From: SZUA-430 sp965227535
GTDB lineage: Bacteria > Pseudomonadota > Alphaproteobacteria > Micropepsales > Micropepsaceae
Assembly: GCA_965227535.1 (NCBI GenBank)
Contig: OZ245761.1
Location: 1,302,001 to 1,366,000 of the forward strand
Direction: 5' to 3'
Length of the DNA: 64,000 nucleotides
The translations under genes were made by a program, and so were the position numbers. The notes under the pieces were generated by a model, which worked only from the letters and a program-made list of their open reading frames with translations, made no database searches and was not told the origin of the DNA. Shown piece by piece: positions 35,236-43,523 of the stretch (positions are counted from its first letter, which is position 1; each line of letters begins with the position of its first letter).

Positions 35236-35246
35236 TTTCCGTTGAA

Positions 35247-35438
35247 TTAATCGGCGAGCCACCACATCACGCCGCCGATCAACGCCCCGACCGACACCGC
35301 AACGCCAAGACCGATCGCCCAAGCCATCAACGCGGGCGCGCCAAACAAGACCGCCACCCACCAAACCCCTAACGTCACCACCGCGCCGATCAGCGTCAGC
35401 AGAAGGCTCGCAGCCCAAACCTCAACGCCGCGGTTCAT
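35247..35438 (-). CDS. Small two-helix membrane protein
   Basis: 63 residues from ATG 35438. Two transmembrane helices (about 7-30 and 36-60). Begins within the last bases of the preceding lipoprotein gene (ATGA overlap), so it is its downstream operon partner. Function unknown; the coupling suggests it acts with the lipoprotein at the envelope. Confidence 0.7.
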   Translation of the reverse strand: MNRGVEVWAASLLLTLIGAVVTLGVWWVAVLFGAPALMAWAIGLGVAVSVGALIGGVMWWLAD

Positions 35439-37018
35439 GACGAAGCACCGCACGACGGCGCAGTAAGCGCGTCGTCCTTTGCCCCTGTTCGCTCGGCGAT
35501 CACGAGCGCCCGCCGCCATTCTCCTGCAAGTCCGTGCGCGTAGTAGGCGGGAATGATCTGCGCCTTGTCGTCCAATGAGACCGCTGCCGTGGTCAGATGC
35601 GCGCGCATAGAACCAGCTCGTCCCGTCAACGCGGCAAGCACGGCGAGATAACCCTCAAGCTTGTACGGCTCGATCACATCGGCAAGCGTCGTTCCCGAGC
35701 ATCGCAGCCCATCGTACAATTTCGTGGCGGTCGCAGGCATCGGGGTCTCGATCAATTCATAGATAAACCGCCAGATGGTGAAGTCCGACTTGTCCGCGAT
35801 CGCCCAACGAGGATCGGGCGTCTCGCCCGCAACTGCGGCATGGCGAAAGCGAGCATATCCGTTCAGATAGCCCGACCGCAAAGCCTCATCGCGCGCACCC
35901 GCACGATAGAGCGCAATCGCAGGGGCAACCGGATCGTCGTCCACCGCGAAAGTTCCTGCTGCCATCGCGGCTTCGATGCGACCTTTCTCCGGGATCACCA
36001 TCGCCGCCGGAACGAAGCGCATCCCTTCGCGCGCAACGGCAAGCGCCGCCGGTATCTCACCAGCCAAGCGGAAAGCCTCGCTCGCCGCGCCATAAGCGAT
36101 TGTCTTGTCTTTGGCAATCGTTTCGCGCCGCGCCCGCGACGCAAGGTCGGAGCCGAAGACCTTGAGGTCACCGGTCGTGCCAGTTGCCGCCGCCTCCGCC
36201 AACAAGGTCGAGCACCACCCGTATCCCCAACACGTCTCAAGCCGTTCCTTCATTCCCGCCGCGTCGTAGGGCAGATCTGCGGTCGGCGCGTATTCTGAAA
36301 GGGCAATGATGGCGTGCGCGGCGGCGCGGTCCGCCTCGCTCGCGTCGGTGCGTGCGACCGCGACACGCGCCAAGGCTACAGCTTCATCCTCGAGACCAAG
36401 CAGATTGGCATCCTTCGCCAGCGCAACGAGCAACACCGTGTCCTTAGGCGGGCCCGCAATCACTGCGCGCCAAATCGCGGACCACCCGCGCGGCCGCATC
36501 AATCGCGCATTCCAAAGGATACCGAACGCAACCTCGCGCCAGACGATTGCGGCCAAAGCCGCCGTCTCGCCGCGGCCTGCCTTGGCAACAAGTGGCTTCA
36601 CCGACTTGAGAGAGAAGGGATCGTCGGCAATCTGCGCTGCCGCCGCAACCGCCAATGCCGCCGCAAATCCGTCCTCACTCGACGCGCTCAGATACCGGAT
36701 TGACGCAGGTTCGCTTGCGAAGATGGTCTCAAGCTTCCCGCGCATCGCCGCAAGAGCCGCGCGATGCTTCAACGCGATATCGACGCTACCGGACTCGACA
36801 ACCGTGCGGACCAGCACCTCTGCGTCGACGCCTTCCGCTGCGATGGCCCTCAGCAGCAAACACGACGGCCCATCTTGAGCGGCCGCACAGTCGCCATAAC
36901 TCGCTGCGACAGAAACCGGCACAGAAGGCCGATCACCCGTCCGCTTCGTAACACACGCGCTAACACCAACCGCAAGCGCCGCACCTAGCGCAATGCCGCG
37001 CACCAATCCCCACCGCAT
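35435..37018 (-). CDS. Lipoprotein with helical repeat-like body, unknown function
   Basis: 527 residues with a lipoprotein signal peptide, lipobox VSAC at Cys22, so it is anchored in the envelope. The mature part is long and alanine-rich, almost wholly helical, with TPR-like helix pairs (for example LLGLEDEAVALARVAVARTD and AGEIPAALAVAREGMRF), so a TPR-like scaffolding or assembly role is possible. No named family was recognised. Starts ATG 37018. It is followed with a 4-base overlap by a small membrane protein. Confidence 0.75.
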   Translation of the reverse strand: MRWGLVRGIALGAALAVGVSACVTKRTGDRPSVPVSVAASYGDCAAAQDGPSCLLLRAIAAEGVDAEVLVRTVVESGSVDIALKHRAALAAMRGKLETIFASEPASIRYLSASSEDGFAAALAVAAAAQIADDPFSLKSVKPLVAKAGRGETAALAAIVWREVAFGILWNARLMRPRGWSAIWRAVIAGPPKDTVLLVALAKDANLLGLEDEAVALARVAVARTDASEADRAAAHAIIALSEYAPTADLPYDAAGMKERLETCWGYGWCSTLLAEAAATGTTGDLKVFGSDLASRARRETIAKDKTIAYGAASEAFRLAGEIPAALAVAREGMRFVPAAMVIPEKGRIEAAMAAGTFAVDDDPVAPAIALYRAGARDEALRSGYLNGYARFRHAAVAGETPDPRWAIADKSDFTIWRFIYELIETPMPATATKLYDGLRCSGTTLADVIEPYKLEGYLAVLAALTGRAGSMRAHLTTAAVSLDDKAQIIPAYYAHGLAGEWRRALVIAERTGAKDDALTAPSCGASS

Positions 37019-37120
37019 TCACCAGCCCCCGCTGTTCGCATGGACCAATATAGCGGCAAGCGAGGATCAATAAAGCTGGACGCAATATTCGCCTGTCAAG
37101 CGAGTTTGAATGCGTAGGTA

Positions 37121-37171
37121 CCCCGCCACCAAATCTGCGGGTACGCAATCCGCGTTGATTTGGTGGCGGGG
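37121..37171 (-). terminator. Perfect 15-bp hairpin between the lipoprotein and the kinase gene
   Basis: CCCCGCCACCAAATC (37121-37135) and GATTTGGTGGCGGGG (37157-37171) are perfect complements around a 21-base loop that itself contains TGCG-GGTA-CGCA. It starts 37 bases after the kinase stop (minus strand). There is no T-run, so it may be a Rho-independent terminator of weak type or a processed 3' stem. Confidence 0.55.
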
Positions 37172-37207
37172 GCCTTCCCCTCGAAACGAAAGCGAAGCGC
37201 GGCGCAC

Positions 37208-38950
37208 TTACGCCCGCACGCGAAACTTCTCCGGATAGACAAGCGTGCCGTCCACGGCCGGCGCCGCGGCCGCGACGATTGGCAGGCGCAGCATCACCGT
37301 CGTGCCGTCGCCGAGTGCGCTGGCGATCGACATTGTGCCGCCATGCAGTTCGGTCAGCGATTTCACGAGCGACAAGCCCAGCCCCGTCCCCTTGTGCAAG
37401 CGCTGCATCGCACCTTCGACTTGCTCGAACGGCTTGCCGATACGCGCGAGATCCTTCTCCGGAATACCGACGCCCGTGTCGACGACCTTGATGACGATAT
37501 CGCCGCCGTCGCTGCGCGCCGAAACCGTTACGCGACCTTCCGAAGGCGTGAACTTCACGGCATTGGACATCAGATTGATGAGGCTCTGCTTGATCGCGCG
37601 CGCATCGGCCGACAGCATCAAACGCTCGGGCACATCGACGCGAAGCTCGACGCCAGCCTCGTCGGCGATCCCCTTCACCATCGCGACGCTCTCTTCGGCG
37701 AGCGTCCGCATATCGCACATCGCGCGATCGATCGTGAACTTGCCCGCTTCTATCTTCGACATATCGAGAAGGTCGGAAACCAGGTCGACAAGATGCATGC
37801 CCGAGTTGCGGATATGATCGGCATACTCGCGATACTTCGTATGCCCGACCGGCCCGAAAATCTCGTTCCGCATCACATCGGAGAAGCCGATGATCGCGTT
37901 CAGCGGCGTGCGCAATTCGTGCGTGATCGAAGCGAGGAACCGTGTGCGCGCACGCAACGCCTCATCCGCCTCATCGCGCCGCGACGACAGCTCGACGACC
38001 TCGGCGGTGTGCTCCGACACATCGCGCGTGACGGCAACAACTTCACCGTCGGCGCCTTGCGCTCGCATTTCAACCGGCACATACGAACCGTCGCGCCGGC
38101 GAAGACGGAACGCGACCGTTTGTATCTCGCCGTCCGCAGCCCGCGAGAATGCACGTTCGACCGACTTCAGATCTTGAATGTGCACCATCATCGCAGGGCT
38201 CAAGCCCTCAAGCTCGCGCGCCGGGACGTTCAGCATCTCTTCCGCCGCAGCCGACGCATAGAGCACCGTGCCGTCCGCCGAATGGCGCGTGATCAGATCC
38301 GCCGACGACTCGGTCAGCGAACGGTGCAGCGCTGCATTCGCCCGCGCCCGCGCCACCTCTTGACCCTGCCGCCGCTGAAACGCACGCAGCGACAGCGTAC
38401 CGACGATCAGCGCCGCAAACAGCGAGGTCGCGTAGACAAAGCCCGACAAAACCGGATCGACCCTCGACACCGGCAGCCAACCGAACAGCGTCAGCACCGA
38501 CACGACGAAGAAGCCGCCGCCGGCCGTCAACGCGCTCACCGTCACCGCCGACCGCCGGCCCGAGATCGCAGCCTCGATCGGCACGATGAGCAGCCACGGC
38601 AACGCCGCCGACGCGAGACCGCCGGTATAGACCGCCGCAAACGTCACGAACCCCGCGAGACACAGCGCCGACAAACCTTCGCCGCGCGCCAGATCGCCGC
38701 CGCTCTTGACCCAAAGGCCCAACGGCAACGGCATCCACAAAAACAAGAACGCCAGCATCGTCGCGAAATCGACAAGTCCGAACACCGCCCAGTGCAACGG
38801 CCACAGCGCGAGGCCGATGCCGCCCGCCATCAAGTTGGCCGATACGAACGAGCGCCGCCGCTCCGCCTCACCGGCAGGCTCCGCCCCCAGGACGCCGTCG
38901 AACGCATCCAGCAAAAAGTCCCCGACTGACCTACGCAAACCGACTGACAT
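37208..38950 (-). CDS. DivJ-like PAS sensor histidine kinase
   Basis: 580 residues: six N-terminal transmembrane segments (about 40-190), a PAS domain (about 210-312, with ITRHSADGTVLYASAAAEEM and FRLRRRDGSYVPVEM), HisKA with His344 in SITHELRTPLNAIIGFSDV and HATPase with NLMSNAVKF, DTGVGIPEKDL and GTGLGLSLVKSLTELHGG. This layout and DHp sequence are typical of DivJ/PleC kinases that control the DivK-CckA-CtrA cell-cycle pathway. The start at ATG 38950 is supported by a perfect CtrA box 45-59 bases upstream; the long in-frame extension to 39142 runs over that site. Cell-cycle function is inferred from similarity and the box. Confidence 0.88.
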   Translation of the reverse strand: MSVGLRRSVGDFLLDAFDGVLGAEPAGEAERRRSFVSANLMAGGIGLALWPLHWAVFGLVDFATMLAFLFLWMPLPLGLWVKSGGDLARGEGLSALCLAGFVTFAAVYTGGLASAALPWLLIVPIEAAISGRRSAVTVSALTAGGGFFVVSVLTLFGWLPVSRVDPVLSGFVYATSLFAALIVGTLSLRAFQRRQGQEVARARANAALHRSLTESSADLITRHSADGTVLYASAAAEEMLNVPARELEGLSPAMMVHIQDLKSVERAFSRAADGEIQTVAFRLRRRDGSYVPVEMRAQGADGEVVAVTRDVSEHTAEVVELSSRRDEADEALRARTRFLASITHELRTPLNAIIGFSDVMRNEIFGPVGHTKYREYADHIRNSGMHLVDLVSDLLDMSKIEAGKFTIDRAMCDMRTLAEESVAMVKGIADEAGVELRVDVPERLMLSADARAIKQSLINLMSNAVKFTPSEGRVTVSARSDGGDIVIKVVDTGVGIPEKDLARIGKPFEQVEGAMQRLHKGTGLGLSLVKSLTELHGGTMSIASALGDGTTVMLRLPIVAAAAPAVDGTLVYPEKFRVRA

Positions 38951-38994
38951 CCGACTCGCTTCCCCATTGGTTAATGCAGGCTCGCCCCCAAAGG

Positions 38995-39009
38995 TTAACG
39001 AAATCTTAA
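38995..39009. promoter_or_regulatory. CtrA box (TTAA-N7-TTAA)
   Basis: TTAA at 38995-38998 and TTAA at 39006-39009 are exactly seven bases apart, the consensus spacing of the alphaproteobacterial master regulator CtrA. It lies 45 bases upstream of the DivJ-like kinase start, at promoter distance. A single further TTAA (39067) lies nearby. The site is a good sign of cell-cycle control of this gene. Confidence 0.7.
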
Positions 39010-39727
39010 ATGCCGCACCGAGACGCCGCGGCGCGTAATTGTTCGTTAGGACACCGCCCCGCGCCTTAACTGAGCACCAGGAGTCCGCCACGGGTCTTAA
39101 CTCGACCTTCAGAGTCCGCAGCGACCCTAAAATTGATCTCAACCAACCGCGGCGCTCCGTAAGAATTTATTCATACGATCCGCAACGCACTGCGCCGATA
39201 TGTTTGGCCGTTTACCGCCACGTGGCGGCGAAACGCGCCCTGCAACGGTCAACAAGAAAAAATGAGCAATGGACCGGTGGCGCCCGATCGAGCCGCTGCG
39301 GCGGCCCGTGAACGACGACGGCTCGTTCACCGCGCGGCGCCGGGCAAACATGCTTTCCGTCAGTTAACCCGTCGCGCGTTCACCGCGCGACGGCACGTTT
39401 CGCGTCGCCGGGGCCGATCAACCAAATCAACGCAGGAAGAAGCGCCTCGCGCCACGATCAACCACGGCAATCCACGTTCGCCGGCCGGGAACCAACCTCG
39501 CCGCATCAGCGGTTCCGCGACAGAGAAAACTTGAATGAAATTCACCGAAACATCGCACCAAATGCCGCTCTCGTTTGACTAAAACCAACGCGCGTTCGCA
39601 CATCGCGTGTTGTCGCTAAACCAACGTCACGACGATTCGGCGCGAGTTCGTTTCAATTTTGCCTTTGTTCTTGAGCACTCTCGAACGCGCCGCGCGCGAC
39701 ACTCCCGCCAACGTTGGAGTGACGTCG
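39010..39727. other. 718-base gene-poor, palindrome-rich intergenic region
   Basis: Perfect palindrome CCGCCACGTGGCGG lies at 39215-39228, flanked by CGTTT and AAACG. A perfect 10-bp stem CCGTCGCGCG (39369-39378) pairs with CGCGCGACGG (39384-39393) around a 5-base loop. GAACGA and TCGTTC pair just upstream. AT-rich patches (ATTTATTC at about 39166, AAGAAAAAATG at about 39255) look promoter-like. A basic 90-codon frame at 39262-39534 begins MSNGPVAPDR but is arginine-rich and unconvincing. The region may hold a small RNA or regulatory sites for the two flanking genes. Confidence 0.45.
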
Positions 39728-40090
39728 ATGGGTTTCATCTTCCGAACGATCTTCTGGCTTGGCTTGGCGATGGTAATCCTACCGCCGCAAGCGCGCCTCG
39801 GCGCCGCCGGCGGCGACAGCGAGATCGCGTGGCAAGACATCGACGTCGGCCAGCAATTGCACAACGCCGCGTATGCGGTGTGGGGCTTGGGCGTCGACGC
39901 CGTCAGCGCCTGCGACACCAACCCTGAGCTGTGCAAGACCGTCACAAATCTGTGGGACACGACAGTATCGACCGCAGCCAACATTACCGCCGACGTAAAC
40001 GCGCGCCTGAAGAACGCAGATGCGAAGGCCGTGAAACTGGCGGAAAACGAACACCCCACCACGAAAAAGATTCAAGCGCGCGTTGAGTGA
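39728..40090 (+). CDS. Exported or membrane-anchored small protein, unknown function
   Basis: 120 residues from ATG 39728 with GGAGTGA upstream. The first 25 residues, MGFIFRTIFWLGLAMVILPP, form a signal-type hydrophobic segment, similar in style to DUF5330-like alphaproteobacterial proteins, although family membership is not certain. The rest is soluble and helical with ITADVNARLKNADAKAVKL, and two cysteines (SACDTNPELC) may form a disulfide. A hairpin follows 5 bases after the stop. Confidence 0.65.
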   Translation: MGFIFRTIFWLGLAMVILPPQARLGAAGGDSEIAWQDIDVGQQLHNAAYAVWGLGVDAVSACDTNPELCKTVTNLWDTTVSTAANITADVNARLKNADAKAVKLAENEHPTTKKIQARVE

Positions 40091-40094
40091 CACG

Positions 40095-40118
40095 CGGAGA
40101 AGGCCTACCTATTCTCCG
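40095..40118 (+). terminator. Weak hairpin terminator
   Basis: CGGAGAA (40095-40101) and TTCTCCG (40112-40118) form a perfect 7-bp stem with a 10-base loop, four bases after the preceding stop codon, followed by GCCGCTTTAAACC. Likely ends the small exported-protein gene. Confidence 0.5.
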
Positions 40119-40224
40119 GCCGCTTTAAACCAAACCTACGGTTACAGCGTTACTCAGTAAGCTGCCATCGCCACACACTCGCGGGCGTCAGGCGGTCTGC
40201 TACGCGTTTGGAGTTTCCCCGATC

Positions 40225-40740
40225 ATGACGGCCCTCGCCGCTGTGCCTCTGCCCAATACCCTCGTCACCGTCCGCACCGCCCGCCCCGAAGATTGCGAAA
40301 CCATCCTTCGCATGATCCGCGCGCTCGCGCAGTATCAGGGCATCGGCAATCGCGTGACGGCCAAGGTTGAAACGCTGCGCCGCGACGGCTTCGGCCCACA
40401 GCCGCGCTTCGAAGCCCTGATCGCCGAAAGCAACGGCCGCCCCGTGGGCCTCGCTATGTTCCAGATGAACTACTCGATCTGGGAAGCCGCCTGCTCGCTT
40501 CAGATCACCGATCTGTTCGTCGACGAAGTCGCGCGCGGCTCGGGTGTCGGCTTCCGCCTTGTCATCGAAGTCGCCAACATCGCGCGCGAGCGCGAATGTG
40601 CGGGCCTGCAGCTCAACATGGTGCATGCCAACCCCTCGCGCACGTCGCTCGATCGTATGGGCTTCGTCCATCAGGACGATCTCCTACACTACACGCTCGA
40701 CGCGACCGGCTTGCGAAAACTTCTCGAGATGGCACCGTGA
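40225..40740 (+). CDS. GNAT-family N-acetyltransferase
   Basis: 171 residues with the GNAT fold: an N-terminal strand VTVRTARPEDCETILRMIRAL, the acetyl-CoA-binding motif A as LQITDLFVDEVARGSGVGFRL (Q/R-x-x-G-x-G/A), and motif B with ANPSRTSLDRMGFVHQ. Substrate cannot be deduced. Ends with a GTGA overlap onto the MaoC-like gene, so the two are translationally linked. Start ATG 40225. Confidence 0.87.
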   Translation: MTALAAVPLPNTLVTVRTARPEDCETILRMIRALAQYQGIGNRVTAKVETLRRDGFGPQPRFEALIAESNGRPVGLAMFQMNYSIWEAACSLQITDLFVDEVARGSGVGFRLVIEVANIARERECAGLQLNMVHANPSRTSLDRMGFVHQDDLLHYTLDATGLRKLLEMAP

Positions 40741-41219
40741 GCGCTTTCGATCCGGCCGCACACCGGGTCGTCCCGCAGCGCGGATTCGAAGATCTTAAAG
40801 TCGGCGAACGCTTCCCCCTGCCCTCGCGCACGATCACCGACGCGAACTTCGCCGCGTTCCAAACGGTATCGTGCGACAACCACCCGATTCACTACGACGT
40901 CGAATATTGCCGCGCTCAAGGGCACGAAGGTCTGCTCGCGCATGGCCTACAGGTCTTGAGTTTCACCGCCGCAGGCGCTGGCCTCTTCCCGCACATGATC
41001 GGCGAGGCGCTGATCGGCTTCGTCGAAGTGCAGGCCAAGTTTCTGAAGGCCGTCTATGCCGGCGACACGCTCTACCCGGCCCTGACCGTGACCGAGTTGA
41101 AGCCGCAGCGCACGACCGGCGTCGTCACCATGCAGGCGACGGTTCACAACCAAGCGGGCGCTCTGGTTCTGGAGGGAAAGCACGTCTATCTTCTACGCCT
41201 GGCGGGCGGCGCGAAATAG
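40737..41219 (+). CDS. MaoC-like (R)-hydratase/dehydratase hotdog protein
   Basis: 160 residues from GTG 40737, overlapping the GNAT stop. The hydratase-2 signature is present: FQTVSCDNHPIHYDVEYCRAQG with catalytic Asp and His, and AHGLQVLSFTAAGAG. Members hydrate enoyl-CoA or act on related acyl compounds. Probably cytosolic. Followed 22 bases later by sufE. Substrate unknown. Confidence 0.87.
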   Translation: MSAFDPAAHRVVPQRGFEDLKVGERFPLPSRTITDANFAAFQTVSCDNHPIHYDVEYCRAQGHEGLLAHGLQVLSFTAAGAGLFPHMIGEALIGFVEVQAKFLKAVYAGDTLYPALTVTELKPQRTTGVVTMQATVHNQAGALVLEGKHVYLLRLAGGAK

Positions 41220-41241
41220 GCGCGCAAGAGGACGGACGGCG

Positions 41242-41661
41242 TTGACCATCGAGCAGATCATCGACGATTTCGGCGTGATCGACGACTGGGACGAGCGCTA
41301 CCGCTACATCATCGATCTCGGCCGCAAGATGACGCCGCTCAACGACGCTCAGCGCACGGACAATGTAAAGGTCCGCGGCTGCGCCAGCCAAGTCTGGCTC
41401 ATCTCCTCACGCGAAACAAAGGACGCCCGCATCACGCTGCACTACATCGGCGACAGCGACGCGATGATCGTGCGCGGCCTTATCGCCATCCTGCTCGCGC
41501 TTTACAATGACAAGACGCCCGCCGAAATCCTGGCCGTCGACGCCAAGCAAACGCTGACGCAACTCGGCCTCGACACGCATCTAAGTCAACAACGATCGAA
41601 TGGCCTCTTCGCGATGGTCGAACGCATCCGCGCCGACGCCCGCGCCGCTCTGGTCGCATGA
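41242..41661 (+). CDS. sufE: SufE-family Fe-S cluster assembly protein
   Basis: 139 residues. SufE accepts sulfur from the cysteine desulfurase SufS and passes it to the scaffold. The family motif VRGCASQVWLIS holds the sulfur-accepting Cys47, and NDNQRTD-like NDAQRTDNVK precedes it. No suf operon is adjacent, as is common for stand-alone sufE genes. Start is TTG 41242 (TTGACC), no ATG available. Its stop overlaps the start of the TPR gene (ATGA). Confidence 0.92.
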   Translation: MTIEQIIDDFGVIDDWDERYRYIIDLGRKMTPLNDAQRTDNVKVRGCASQVWLISSRETKDARITLHYIGDSDAMIVRGLIAILLALYNDKTPAEILAVDAKQTLTQLGLDTHLSQQRSNGLFAMVERIRADARAALVA

Positions 41662-43517
41662 CGCCGTCACCCGAGACGATCGCAACGCTCCAATCTGCGG
41701 TGCGACTGCTGCAAGCAGGCCAAGCCGATGAGGCCAAGCGCGCGCTGGCAGACTTGCTCGCGCGCGAACCAAACAACGCAGACGCGCTCGCATTGACCGG
41801 CCTCGCCCACGCCCATCGCAACGAGAACGAAGAGGCCGCGCGCTACATGTCGCGCGCGCTCGCGCTGAACCCGCGCCACGCCGCGACGCAATTCAACCAC
41901 GGCAACGTTTTGCGCAAGCTCGGCCGCTGGTCGGACGCGGAGCAGGCCTACGCACGCGTGTTGGCGCTCAAGCCGGATCATGTCGAAGCGCAACGAAATC
42001 GCGGCCACATGCTTGCCGAGATGAAGCGCGACGCCGATGCACTCGCAGTGCTCGACCGCATCCCCACCGATAACATCCAAACGCTGACGCTACGCGCCAA
42101 ACTGCGCATGAACGCCGACCGCGCATCGGACGCATTCGCCGACTACGAACAGATCGTCGCGCTCGATCCGCAGAATTGGGAAGCATGGAACAACCGCGGC
42201 ATCCTTCTGGACAAAGTCGAACGCTACGAGGAAGCCCTTCAGAGTTACGACCGTGCGATCGCACTGGTACCCGATGACGACAACGTCCTGCACAACCGTG
42301 GGGCCGTCCTTCTGTGCTTGTCGCGCTTCGACGAAGCGCTGACGCTGTTTGAACGCCTCATCGCCACCGCGCCCGATCATGCAGACAACTGGAGCTGCCA
42401 CGGCGTCGCCTTGGCCAGCCTCATGCGCCTTGACGAAGCACTGGCGTCGTTCGAGAAGAGTTTAGAGCTCGACCCGCAGTCGCTGCGCGCCGGAAATGGC
42501 AAGGGCATGGCACTGGTCGCCCTCGGCCACGCGGACGAAGCGATCGTCGAATACAAAAGGATTGCAGCCATTCACCCCGGCAATCCGATGACGCACGGCA
42601 ATCTCGCTTTCGCCGAGTTGGTGTCCGGCAATCTCCCGGACGGCTTCATGAACTATGAGTGGCGTCGCAAGGACGGCCCCATCGGCAAGGGCCAGCGCAA
42701 CTACCCGCAACCCGAATGGACAGGCGAGAGCCTCGCCGGCAAGACGCTGCTTCTGCATCCGGAGCAAGGCTTGGGCGACGTGGTGCAGTTTAGCCGCTTC
42801 GTGCCGATACTCGCAGCGCAAGGCGCGCGTATCGTCCTCGAAACGCCGGCCGCGCTGACCACGCTGATGCGCTCCCTCGACGGCAATCCGACGATCATTA
42901 GCACGGGTGACGCACTGCCGCCGTTCGACGTGCACGCCCCGCTGATGTCGGTCGCTCACCGCTTGGGCGTGACGCTCGAGACAATACCCGCGGCCGTACC
43001 CTATTTGCACGCCGATCAGATGAAACGCAGCGCCTGGCGCGAAAAACTCGCACCGCTAAAAGGCAAGCGCGTCGGCATCTGCTGGTCGGGCCACCATATC
43101 CATCGCAATGATCACGCGCGCTCGATCCCGCTTGCGACATTCCTGCCGGCGCTCGACGTGCCGGATGTGTCTTTCGTCAGCCTGCAGCGCGAGGTACGCG
43201 ACGCCGACGAGGCGCAACTTCGCGCGCAACCCAACATCAGCAATTGGATGAGCGATGTTTCGGACTTCGCCGACACGGCGGCGCTCATCGCCGAACTCGA
43301 CCTGGTGGTCACCGTCGACACATCGGTCGGCCACGTTGCTGGCGCGCTCGGTAAACCGGTCTGGATCCTCATCACATCCGCGCCGGACTGGCGCTGGCTG
43401 CTCAGCCGCCAGGACAGCCCGTGGTACCCCACGGCGCGCCTCTTCCGTCAAAAGACCATCGGCGCTTGGCACAGCGTCATCGCCGACGTGCGGGAAGCAT
43501 TGCTCAAACGGAAGTAG
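41658..43517 (+). CDS. TPR protein with GT9-like C-terminal domain
   Basis: 619 residues. About nine tetratricopeptide repeats occupy residues 5-315 (for example HAATQFNHGNVLRKLGRW and NWEAWNNRGILLDKVERYEE). A C-terminal domain from about 345 reads LLLHPEQGLGDVVQFSRFVP, GKRVGICWSGHHIHRND and LDLVVTVDTSVGHVAGALGKPVW, resembling GT9/heptosyltransferase- or O-GlcNAc-transferase-like folds. Such proteins are widespread in alphaproteobacteria with unproved enzymatic function. Coupled to sufE by ATGA, which gives no functional link. Ends six bases before a convergent gene. Confidence 0.85.
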   Translation: MTPSPETIATLQSAVRLLQAGQADEAKRALADLLAREPNNADALALTGLAHAHRNENEEAARYMSRALALNPRHAATQFNHGNVLRKLGRWSDAEQAYARVLALKPDHVEAQRNRGHMLAEMKRDADALAVLDRIPTDNIQTLTLRAKLRMNADRASDAFADYEQIVALDPQNWEAWNNRGILLDKVERYEEALQSYDRAIALVPDDDNVLHNRGAVLLCLSRFDEALTLFERLIATAPDHADNWSCHGVALASLMRLDEALASFEKSLELDPQSLRAGNGKGMALVALGHADEAIVEYKRIAAIHPGNPMTHGNLAFAELVSGNLPDGFMNYEWRRKDGPIGKGQRNYPQPEWTGESLAGKTLLLHPEQGLGDVVQFSRFVPILAAQGARIVLETPAALTTLMRSLDGNPTIISTGDALPPFDVHAPLMSVAHRLGVTLETIPAAVPYLHADQMKRSAWREKLAPLKGKRVGICWSGHHIHRNDHARSIPLATFLPALDVPDVSFVSLQREVRDADEAQLRAQPNISNWMSDVSDFADTAALIAELDLVVTVDTSVGHVAGALGKPVWILITSAPDWRWLLSRQDSPWYPTARLFRQKTIGAWHSVIADVREALLKRK

Positions 43518-43523
43518 GGATGC

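Larger units (their letters stand above)
34698..35246. other. 549-base region without a recognised gene; candidate small RNA locus
   Basis: It contains a possible promoter (TTGACT at 34773-34778, then 17 bases, then AAACTA at 34796-34801), a short reading frame with a perfect Shine-Dalgarno site (34983-35042) and a strong terminator (35202-35235). The transcript would be about 430 nt. A GGCGC-TCAC-GCGCC hairpin lies near 34939. No tmRNA, RNase P, SRP or 6S signature was found. A minus-strand frame of 113 codons (34799-35140) exists but lacks a ribosome binding site. Confidence 0.45.

Noticed and set aside
34698..35246. SRP, RNase P, 6S or tmRNA gene in the gene-poor region
   Set aside because: A GGAAGCAGGC stretch recalls SRP RNA, but the flanking tetraloop and conserved helix are missing; no tag-peptide or P4 signatures were found.
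39262..39534. 90-codon basic frame beginning MSNGPVAPDR in the gap next to the DivJ-like kinase
   Set aside because: Arg-rich, low complexity, weak ribosome binding site and spans two hairpins; likely not translated.
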